From Phycisphaerales bacterium (GTDB lineage Bacteria > Planctomycetota > Phycisphaerae > Phycisphaerales > SM1A02): DNA of 5,992 nucleotides. Below the pieces are notes generated by a model. The model worked only from the letters and a program-made list of their open reading frames with translations, made no database searches and was not told the origin of the DNA. The stretch covers positions 1-5,992 of the forward strand of contig JAGQOI010000279.1 in assembly GCA_020427625.1 (NCBI GenBank), given 5' to 3'. A program made the position numbers and the translations under genes. Below are positions 1 to 5,155 of this stretch, one piece after another (the first letter of the stretch is position 1; each line of letters opens with the position of its first letter).

Positions 1-11
1 GGTTGTCGTCT

Positions 12-1415
12 ATGGCCGCCCGTACTGGTGCTGGAACCGGCGTGATCGTCTCGCTGGTGGTGTTCGTGCTCACGACCGTCTTCCTGCTCGTTCTGACCAT
101 CGTGTTCTACGCGAAGGAGAACGAGGCTCGTCAGGCGGAGAGCGCGGCCTACAAGGAGCTCGAGAAATACGCCAAGGATGCCGAGCGGAACACCGATCAG
201 TTCCAGCGGCTGATCAGTTCGGCGACGACGGACGGCGGTCGCAGCGTGACCGGCTACCTGCTTCGCCGACAGTCCGAGATCGCCTCCTACGCGGGTGGCG
301 CGGCCGCGACGGACCTGGCCGCGGTGAAGACCCTGGTCGCGAGCATGAACCTCGAGCGGGCGCCGGGCGACGGCGGTCTCGCCGGCCTGGTCAAGGACAT
401 GCAGTCTCAGCTTAACTCGCTGCGTCGCGAGCAGCAGGCGAACGCGGACAAGATCGCCGAGCGGGACGCGATGATCGCGCAGCTCGAGCAGGAGCGCAAC
501 CGCGAGCGTCAGTCGCACGTCGTGGAGCTTCAGGGTGCGATCGACAAGATCGACGAGTATCGCGCCGAATCGCAGCGATACGCCCAGGACGTGCAGGCGA
601 CGAAGGCCCATTACACCTCCGCGATCGAGGCGGTCGAGGACGACTTCCGTCGCTTCACCGAGTCGAAGGAAGCGGAGATCGACGAACTCACGGCCCGCAA
701 CGTCGTGCTCGTCGGCAAGATCAACGATTTCGAGCGCAAGCTGGATGAGATCCGCATCAAGGCCGCGGACCCGGCGACGCTCGTCGACGGTCACATCATC
801 GAGGTGGGCGGGAACGACACCGAGGTCTTCATCGACCGCGGGCGTCAGCACCGCATCGTGCTCGGGATGACGTTCGAGGCCTTCGACGCACAGGGGGTCG
901 GCGGGATCCGGATGGACCCGCGCAGCGGCGCGATGCCCCGCGGCAAGGCGAGCCTCCAGGTCATCAAGGTCGGCGAGACCACTTCGACCTGCAAGGTGAC
1001 GCGATCGGTCGCGAGCCGCCCGATCGTGCGCGACGACATCATCGTGAACGCCGTCTACGACCCGGAACTCCGATTCAAGTTCCTCGTGCACGGCAAGTTC
1101 GACGTCGACGGCGACGGCCTCGCGACCGACGGCGGCGCCGAGGCGATCCGGGCGCAGGTCGTCGACTGGGGCGGCACCGTGGTGCACGCCAGCGACCTGC
1201 CCGGCGACCTCGACTTCCTCGTCCTCGGCGAACGACCCGTGCTCCCGCCGCCGCTGCCGGTCGAAGGCGTCAGCTCGGCGCAACTCGATTCGTATCTCGC
1301 CAAGCGGGCGGCATACGACCAGTACGAGAAGCTGCTGAGCCAGGCGATCGAGGCGCAGATCCCGGTGCTCAACGCGAACCGGTTCTTCATCCTCATCGGT
1401 CACATCGACCGCTGA
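12..1415 (+). CDS. Membrane-anchored coiled-coil protein with BRCT-like C-terminus
   Basis: I do not recognise this as a named family. Counting from the ATG at 12 it has 467 residues. A short N-terminus (MAARTGAGTG) leads into one hydrophobic segment at about residues 10-33, probably an uncleaved membrane anchor because charged residues (AKENEAR) follow at once. Residues 36-66 and about 128-250 are charged, heptad-like helices typical of coiled coil. Residues 258-347 look like a small beta domain (VFIDRGRQHRIVLGMTFEAFD, then IVRDDIIVN). Residues 352-467 resemble a BRCT domain: GKFDVDGDG, VVDWGGTVV, LDFLVLGE and IPVLNANRFFILIG match the order of BRCT strands and helices, with a proline-rich insert at about 409-417. 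A TTG at 3 is also in frame, and only 11 bases precede the ATG, so the true start could lie outside the window. The gene is followed by a strong hairpin terminator and so ends its transcription unit. The reading frame is secure; the domain calls are inference. Confidence 0.85.
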   Translation: MAARTGAGTGVIVSLVVFVLTTVFLLVLTIVFYAKENEARQAESAAYKELEKYAKDAERNTDQFQRLISSATTDGGRSVTGYLLRRQSEIASYAGGAAATDLAAVKTLVASMNLERAPGDGGLAGLVKDMQSQLNSLRREQQANADKIAERDAMIAQLEQERNRERQSHVVELQGAIDKIDEYRAESQRYAQDVQATKAHYTSAIEAVEDDFRRFTESKEAEIDELTARNVVLVGKINDFERKLDEIRIKAADPATLVDGHIIEVGGNDTEVFIDRGRQHRIVLGMTFEAFDAQGVGGIRMDPRSGAMPRGKASLQVIKVGETTSTCKVTRSVASRPIVRDDIIVNAVYDPELRFKFLVHGKFDVDGDGLATDGGAEAIRAQVVDWGGTVVHASDLPGDLDFLVLGERPVLPPPLPVEGVSSAQLDSYLAKRAAYDQYEKLLSQAIEAQIPVLNANRFFILIGHIDR

Positions 1416-1447
1416 TCGTCGTCCGGGCGCGAACCCGCATGATCCAC

Positions 1448-1483
1448 GCAGGCCCGTCTCTCCGGAGGCGGGCCTGTTGCCTT
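1448..1483 (+). terminator. Intrinsic-type terminator with UNCG tetraloop
   Basis: CAGGCCCG at 1449-1456 is the exact complement of CGGGCCTG at 1469-1476. The stem continues inward through a T-G wobble and the pairs C1458-G1467, T1459-A1466 and C1460-G1465, making 12 bp closed by the loop TCCG. C(UCCG)G is a stable UNCG-class tetraloop. The downstream tail is TTGCCTT, a weak U-tract. It lies 33 bp after the stop of the upstream gene and just before the next promoter-like element, where a terminator is expected. Confidence 0.8.
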
Positions 1484-1492
1484 GGAATGCGG

Positions 1493-1498
1493 TACGCT
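1493..1498 (+). promoter_or_regulatory. -10-like box TACGCT, possibly driving a leaderless mRNA
   Basis: TACGCT lies in the context GGTACGCTG and ends 7 bases before the ATG at 1506. If it is a sigma-70-type -10 box, transcription would begin at or next to the ATG. No Shine-Dalgarno sequence is visible within 15 bases of that ATG. No convincing -35 box exists, since the -35 position falls inside the terminator stem. The same GGTAC-R-CTG core occurs at 2561-2569 upstream of the response regulator. Confidence 0.45.
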
Positions 1499-1505
1499 GT
1501 CGTCG

Positions 1506-2537
1506 ATGCCCCGCACGCCCTCGTTCCTGACGGCCTGGAGCCAGTATCTCGCGCTGCGCTGTTTCGCGGGATTCGTGCAGTGCTTCGACGTGCGCCAGAA
1601 TCTCGAGACCGCCGGCGCGATCGGTGATCTGTTCGGTCGCCTGTCGCCGCGCCGGCGGGACCGCGCGGTCCGCAACATCGCGCTGAGCTTCCCCGAGTGG
1701 AGCCGGGCGCGGGTCGAGGACGTCGCCGACCGATCGCTGCGGCACATGTTCCAGATGTTCATGGTGGACTCCCTGTTCATGCCCCGGCTCATGACGTCGT
1801 CGTCCTGGCCGGAGCACGTCGAGCTGGAGGATCTGCGCACGCTGATCGAGCAGGTGGCGCGTCGGGAATCGCCGCTGCTCGTGACGGGTCACTGCGGCAA
1901 CTGGGAGTTGCTCGGCTATCTCATCTCGGTGCTCGGCTATCCGATCAACGCGCTCGCCCGCCCGCTCGACAACCCGCTGCTGAACCGCTGGATCCTGTCG
2001 GTGGGCGAGGCGCGGGGGATGCGGATCATCACGAAGTGGGGCGCAACGCCGATCCTCCAGGACGCGATCCAGCGCGGCGAGCCCATCGGGTTCATCGCCG
2101 ACCAGAACGCCGGCGACCAGGGCATGTTCGTCCCCTTCTTCGGTCGCATGGCGTCGTCGTACAAGTCCATCGGCGTGCTGGCGATGCGCTACAACCTCAC
2201 GATCATCGCGGGTCATGCGCAACGCCTCAACGACGACTTCCGCTATCGCGCCGGTGCGATCGACGTCATCCGACCGTCCGACTGGGCCGACCACCCCCAC
2301 CCGCTGTTCTACATCACCGCCCGGTTCAATCGCGCGATCGAGCAGATGGTGCGCGCGGCTCCGGAACAGTACGTGTGGATCCACCGACGCTGGAAGAGCC
2401 GCCCTCGCTACGAGCGTGAGGGACGCGAGATGCCTGCCCGGACCGTCGCCATGCTCGAATCGCTGCCGTGGATGACCCCGGCCGAACTCGCGCGGCTCCG
2501 CGATCATGCCGCGCCCGCCAAGATTCGCGAGCCCTGA
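1506..2537 (+). CDS. LpxL/HtrB-like lipid A (lysophospholipid) acyltransferase family protein
   Basis: This 343-residue protein fits the LpxL/HtrB family (Lip_A_acyltrans, usually about 300 aa), inner-membrane enzymes that transfer an acyl chain from acyl-ACP to a lipid A precursor or related glycolipid. The family motif HX4(D/E) is intact as H129-CGNW-E134 within VTGHCGNWELLGY. Other family-like blocks are ARPLDNPLLN (151-160), IADQNAGDQGMFVPFFG (197-213) and EQYVWIHRRWKSRP (287-300). Residues 8-28 are moderately hydrophobic and may give membrane association, but no clear transmembrane helix is seen. ATG 1506 was preferred over an in-frame TTG at 1482 because the TTG lies in the tail of the preceding terminator. 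The gene is flanked by a terminator upstream and a new promoter-like element downstream, so it is probably a single-gene unit. The exact acyl acceptor cannot be read from the sequence; a late lipid A acylation step in a Gram-negative envelope is the best inference. Confidence 0.88.
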   Translation: MPRTPSFLTAWSQYLALRCFAGFVQCFDVRQNLETAGAIGDLFGRLSPRRRDRAVRNIALSFPEWSRARVEDVADRSLRHMFQMFMVDSLFMPRLMTSSSWPEHVELEDLRTLIEQVARRESPLLVTGHCGNWELLGYLISVLGYPINALARPLDNPLLNRWILSVGEARGMRIITKWGATPILQDAIQRGEPIGFIADQNAGDQGMFVPFFGRMASSYKSIGVLAMRYNLTIIAGHAQRLNDDFRYRAGAIDVIRPSDWADHPHPLFYITARFNRAIEQMVRAAPEQYVWIHRRWKSRPRYEREGREMPARTVAMLESLPWMTPAELARLRDHAAPAKIREP

Positions 2538-2562
2538 GCCCGCGCCGCGATGGGCGGTCGGG

Positions 2563-2568
2563 TACACT
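2563..2568 (+). promoter_or_regulatory. -10-like box TACACT upstream of response regulator
   Basis: TACACT lies in the context GGGTACACTGACG, 25 bp after the acyltransferase stop. It matches a sigma-70 -10 element (TAnnnT) and shares the core GGTAC-R-CTG with the box at 1491-1499. Transcription would start near 2575, giving a leader of about 45 bases that contains a hairpin. No clear -35 element is seen. Confidence 0.5.
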
Positions 2569-2582
2569 GACGATTCCCACCC

Positions 2583-2601
2583 GCGCCGGTCGGACCGGCG
2601 C
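2583..2601 (+). other. GC-rich hairpin in the leader of the response regulator
   Basis: GCGCCGG (2583-2589) pairs with CCGGCGC (2595-2601) around the loop TCGGA, a perfect 7 bp stem. It lies downstream of the TACACT box and 18 bases upstream of the ATG at 2620, so it would sit in the 5' leader. There is no T-run after it, which argues against a simple terminator of the acyltransferase gene. It may protect the mRNA end or modulate expression. Confidence 0.4.
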
Positions 2602-2619
2602 CCATGTGTCGAGGCCCGG

Positions 2620-3027
2620 ATGAGCAGGCAGCGCCTTGACGGCAAACGCATCCTGATCGTCGACGACGACGCCGACATCCGCGGCAGCATCGGTCTTGCG
2701 CTCCGATCCGAAGGCGCGGTCACCGAGACCGTCGAGGACGGCAACGCCGCCGTCGCCGCCGCCGCCGCCGCCGATCACGACGCCATCGTCCTCGACATGA
2801 TGCTCCCGCGACGCTCCGGCTTTCTCGTCCTCGAGAAGGTCAAGCTCATGCCCGACCCGCCGGTCGTCATCATGGTCACGGCGAACGAGGGCCGTCGACA
2901 CGCGGCCTACGCGCAGTCGCTCGGCGTCGACGCCTACCTCAACAAGCCCGTTCCTCTCCATCGACTGGTGGACACCCTCGTCCGCCTCCTCGAAGCCGAC
3001 GAACACGACGAAGAAGAAGAGGACTGA
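2620..3027 (+). CDS. Stand-alone receiver-domain response regulator (CheY-like)
   Basis: A 135-residue single receiver domain with no output domain. All phosphorylation-site residues are present: the acidic pair D15-D16 in ILIVDDD, phospho-acceptor D59 in IVLDMMLP, the switch threonine T87 in VMVTANE, and K109 in LNKP. Such proteins accept phosphate on aspartate from a histidine kinase and act through protein contacts, as in chemotaxis, phosphorelays or regulated proteolysis. The C-terminus ends in a strongly acidic tail (DEHDEEEED), an unusual addition. Helix 2 is an alanine run coded by a GCC repeat. The ATG at 2620 is preceded by GAGG at 2611-2614. An upstream in-frame ATG at 2506 lies inside the acyltransferase gene and would add a low-complexity extension running through the promoter-like element, so it was rejected. 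No kinase gene is visible in the window. The small gene 40 bp downstream is probably in the same transcript. Confidence 0.92.
   Translation: MSRQRLDGKRILIVDDDADIRGSIGLALRSEGAVTETVEDGNAAVAAAAAADHDAIVLDMMLPRRSGFLVLEKVKLMPDPPVVIMVTANEGRRHAAYAQSLGVDAYLNKPVPLHRLVDTLVRLLEADEHDEEEED
2746..2772 (+). repeat. GCC trinucleotide repeat inside the receiver gene
   Basis: Nine codons read GCC GCC GTC followed by six GCC in a row. They encode a run of alanines with one valine (residues 43-51), placed at helix 2 of the receiver fold. Changes in copy number would keep the reading frame. Confidence 0.85.
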
Positions 3028-3067
3028 GACCCGCCTCCCCGCGAGGGCGAGTCGCTCCGGAACCACC

Positions 3068-3379
3068 GTGGCCCGACGCCAATTCGTCATCCTGTCGCGC
3101 CAGTCGTCGCCGAACGGCGAACTGCGTCCCATCGGCACGCGGAAGGAGATCCTCCGCGACCTCTTCGACTACAACACCGGGCCCGATCGGCCCGATGCCG
3201 ACGACTTCCTCTACGGACCGGGCATCCTCATCGAACTGCCGCCCGGCACCGATCCCGTCTCGCAACTTCTCCTCACCTTCACCGAGGAGGAGATCGCCTG
3301 GCCGGTCCTCATGCGCCTCGCCCGCGCCATGACGTGGAAGATCCTCGACCCGACCACCGGGCGGGAACTCACCCCCTGA
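3068..3379 (+). CDS. Small hypothetical protein (103 aa), response-regulator neighbour
   Basis: I do not recognise this family. The GTG at 3068 is the only sensible start, since no in-frame ATG occurs until near residue 82. The protein begins with a basic, strand-like stretch (MARRQFVILSRQ), has a middle segment rich in acidic and aromatic residues (LRDLFDYNTGPDRPDADDFLYG) and ends with a probable amphipathic helix (LMRLARAMTWKILD). It has no signal peptide, membrane segment or cysteine, so it is probably a small soluble cytoplasmic protein. The ribosome site is weak: only CGGA occurs just upstream. It lies 40 bp after the response regulator with no terminator or promoter-like box between them, which suggests co-transcription and a possible functional link. 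Ordinary protein composition and GC-rich third positions support it as a real gene; function unknown. Confidence 0.7.
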   Translation: MARRQFVILSRQSSPNGELRPIGTRKEILRDLFDYNTGPDRPDADDFLYGPGILIELPPGTDPVSQLLLTFTEEEIAWPVLMRLARAMTWKILDPTTGRELTP

Positions 3380-3390
3380 CGAACGCCGTC

Positions 3391-3423
3391 CACCGGTGAC
3401 CGACCGGTCGCCGACCGGTCGCC
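3391..3423 (+). repeat. Three phased 11 bp repeats with ACCGGT palindromes
   Basis: CACCGGTGACC, GACCGGTCGCC and GACCGGTCGCC follow one another without gaps. Each holds ACCGGT, at 3392, 3403 and 3414, exactly 11 bp apart, which is about one helical turn. Each core extends to a longer palindrome (CACCGGTG, then CGACCGGTCG twice). Copies two and three can also fold as an 8 bp hairpin (3401-3408 with 3414-3421, loop CGCCG). The block lies 12 bp after the small gene and about 200 bp before the DUF1800 ATG. It could be a protein-binding array or a transcript-end structure; there is no T-run after it. Confidence 0.75.
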
Positions 3424-3537
3424 GAACGTCCGCGAACTCGGCGTCCGGGAGCGGTCGTGGCATCGTTCCGGCCTCGAATGCCGGCCGGCGGCGACGATCC
3501 TCGTCGATCTTCGCGCAACGTTGGGGGGATGCCGCGC

Positions 3538-3584
3538 CGGGCGCCGACGTACTACAGTACATGGACCGATCGTCGGGCGCCGAC
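3538..3584 (+). repeat. 11 bp direct repeat flanking a promoter-like box
   Basis: CGGGCGCCGAC occurs at 3538-3548 and again at 3574-3584, 36 bp apart. Each copy contains the palindrome GGCGCC. Between them lie the -10-like sequence and its expected transcription start, so the pair is placed as operators would be. In GC-rich DNA some chance repetition is expected. Confidence 0.55.
3553..3558 (+). promoter_or_regulatory. -10-like box TACAGT for the DUF1800-DUF1501 operon
   Basis: TACAGT fits TAnnnT and lies in a locally AT-richer patch within GC-rich DNA. It is part of the inverted repeat GTACT-AC-AGTAC (3549-3560). A start near 3565 would give a leader of about 57 bases with GGAG before the ATG at 3622. 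No good -35 box was found. Confidence 0.45.
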
Positions 3585-3621
3585 CCGTGCGCCCGGTGCG
3601 GGTCCTGCCGGAGATGCCGCC

Positions 3622-5133
3622 ATGCCGACGAGTTCGCTGCGTCCGCTGAAGCCGCCCGCGTTCGACTACTGGGCGGCTCAGCATCTGCTCAATCGCGCGG
3701 GGTTCGGGGGCACGCCGGCCCAGGTCCGGGCCCTGGCGGATCTGGGTCTCGACGCGGCGGTCGACCACATCATCGACTATCGCGAGATCCCGACGGACCC
3801 GGTGACGCCGGACGCCTTCGACGGCGAGATCATGCGTCCGCCGACGGAGCGTGAGCAGGTTGCGATGCGGCAGGCGCGTCGCAACGGCGACGAGGCGGCG
3901 ATCGAGCAGGCTCGGCGCGAGCAGCAGGCCCGTCAGCGGGCGGATCGTCGTCAGATCGCGGAGATGCAGACGTGGTGGCTTCGTCGTCTCGTCGAGACGC
4001 CGCGCCCGCTGGAGGAGAAGCTCACGCTCTTCTGGCACGGTCATTTCGCGACCGGGTACCGGACGATCGAGAACAGCTACCACATGTTCCTCCAGAACCA
4101 GATGTTCCGTCATCACGCGACGGGCAGTTTCAAGGATCTGGCGTTCGGGATCATCCGGGACCCGGCGATGATCCGGTACCTGAACAACAATCAGAATCGG
4201 CGTGAGCGTCCGAACGAGAATCTCGCCCGCGAGCTGATGGAGTTGTTCACGCTCGGGGAGGGTCATGCGTACACGGAGCGTGACATCAAGGAGGGCGCGC
4301 GGGCGCTGACCGGGTACACGTACGTGCACAACGACTTCGTGTTCCGCGAGGAGCAGCACGATCCGGAGCCGAAGCGGATCCTCGGTCGCGTCGCGTCGAG
4401 CGGCGAGGACTTCGTGTCGATCATCCTCGGTCGTCCGGAGGTGAGCCAGTTCATCAGCTGGAAGCTGTACCGGTACTTCGTGAACGACATGCCCGGCGAC
4501 CCGGACCGGGACTCGCAGCAGTTCATCCTCCAGCTCGCGAAGCTGTTCCGTCAGAAGGACTACGAGCTGCGCCCGCTGCTGCGGACGCTGTTCAAGTCCG
4601 AGCACTTCTACGACGACGCGAACCGCGCGTCGCTCATCAAGAACCCGATCCAGCTCATCGTGCAGGCGGTGCGCTCGCTCCACACGCCCACCCGCAGTCT
4701 CGCCGGCCTCATCAGCGCGGGCGACCTCATGGGCCAGGACCTGTTCTTCCCGCCGTCCGTGAAGGGCTGGGACGGCGGACGCGCGTGGATCAACACGTCG
4801 ACGATGTTCGTCCGCCAGAACGCGCTCGTGTACCTGCTCACCGGACAGCGCCCCGACGCCTACCCGTGGCAGACCGACGGCGCGACCTACGATGCGATGC
4901 ACCTCATCGAACATCTCGATCCCGGCGACGGCGAGATCGACGTCACCGCCGCCGTGACCTACCTCCTGCGCTTCAACCTCGGCTTCGAGCCGGACCCCTC
5001 GCGCGTCCGGACGCTCGTCCAGTTCGTGCAGGCGCACGGCGGACGACTCTCCACCCGCACCCGACAGACGAACGACCTTGTCATCGCACTGCTCTCGCTC
5101 ATCACCGCGATGCCCGAGTACCAGCTCTGCTGA
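3622..5133 (+). CDS. DUF1800 family protein
   Basis: A 503-residue protein of the DUF1800 family, close to the usual length. Matching blocks in order are HLLNRAGFGGTPAQ (21-34), LTLFWHGHFATG (134-145), NENLARELMELFTLGEGHAY (198-217), ALTGYTY (228-234), ISWKLYRYFV (278-287), LLRTLFKSEHFY (319-330), PPSVKGWDGGRAWIN (377-391) and the ending LITAMPEYQL. Residues 75-115 form a highly charged helix. The biochemical role of the family is not established; it is usually encoded beside DUF1501, as here. ATG 3622 was chosen because GGAG stands 8 bases upstream and the conserved domain begins soon after; starts at 3457, 3478 and 3529 only add a low-complexity extension. With any of these starts there is no signal peptide or hydrophobic N-terminus. 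DUF1501 follows after 22 bp, so the two form an operon. Codon choice changes sharply near residues 340-390. The family call is firm, the function unknown. Confidence 0.93.
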   Translation: MPTSSLRPLKPPAFDYWAAQHLLNRAGFGGTPAQVRALADLGLDAAVDHIIDYREIPTDPVTPDAFDGEIMRPPTEREQVAMRQARRNGDEAAIEQARREQQARQRADRRQIAEMQTWWLRRLVETPRPLEEKLTLFWHGHFATGYRTIENSYHMFLQNQMFRHHATGSFKDLAFGIIRDPAMIRYLNNNQNRRERPNENLARELMELFTLGEGHAYTERDIKEGARALTGYTYVHNDFVFREEQHDPEPKRILGRVASSGEDFVSIILGRPEVSQFISWKLYRYFVNDMPGDPDRDSQQFILQLAKLFRQKDYELRPLLRTLFKSEHFYDDANRASLIKNPIQLIVQAVRSLHTPTRSLAGLISAGDLMGQDLFFPPSVKGWDGGRAWINTSTMFVRQNALVYLLTGQRPDAYPWQTDGATYDAMHLIEHLDPGDGEIDVTAAVTYLLRFNLGFEPDPSRVRTLVQFVQAHGGRLSTRTRQTNDLVIALLSLITAMPEYQLC

Positions 5134-5155
5134 GCCCGAAGAGGGACGACGCACC

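Larger units (their letters stand above)
3380..3621 (+). promoter_or_regulatory. 242 bp intergenic control region upstream of the DUF1800 operon
   Basis: No convincing gene lies here. From left to right it holds the phased ACCGGT repeats, a possible short hairpin (CGACGA/TCGTCG around 3492-3506), an 11 bp direct repeat bracketing a -10-like box, and the ribosome binding site GGAG at 3610-3613, 8 bases before the ATG. The open frame of the DUF1800 gene extends back to 3457, but the extra residues are low-complexity and rich in Arg, Pro and Ala. Confidence 0.6.

Noticed and set aside
1697..2419. Open frame of 240 codons on the + strand in another frame
   Set aside because: It overlaps the acyltransferase gene, and its Ala/Arg/Gly/His-rich translation is an out-of-frame reading.
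2583..2601. Hairpin as terminator of the acyltransferase gene
   Set aside because: It has no T-rich tail and lies downstream of the -10-like box of the next gene, so a leader structure is more likely, although partial termination cannot be excluded.
2326..3138. Open frame of 270 codons on the - strand across the acyltransferase and response regulator
   Set aside because: It spans two well-supported + strand genes and the gap between them; the translation is low-complexity (Gly, Asp, Val and Arg rich).
3391..3423. CRISPR array or mobile-element end
   Set aside because: The repeat unit is only 11 bp with no spacers, and no cas gene, transposase or target-site duplication is visible.
3457..3621. 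N-terminal extension of DUF1800
   Set aside because: The added 55 residues are Arg/Pro/Ala-rich without a signal peptide and would overlap the promoter-like box and direct repeat; GGAG precedes the ATG at 3622 at a good distance.
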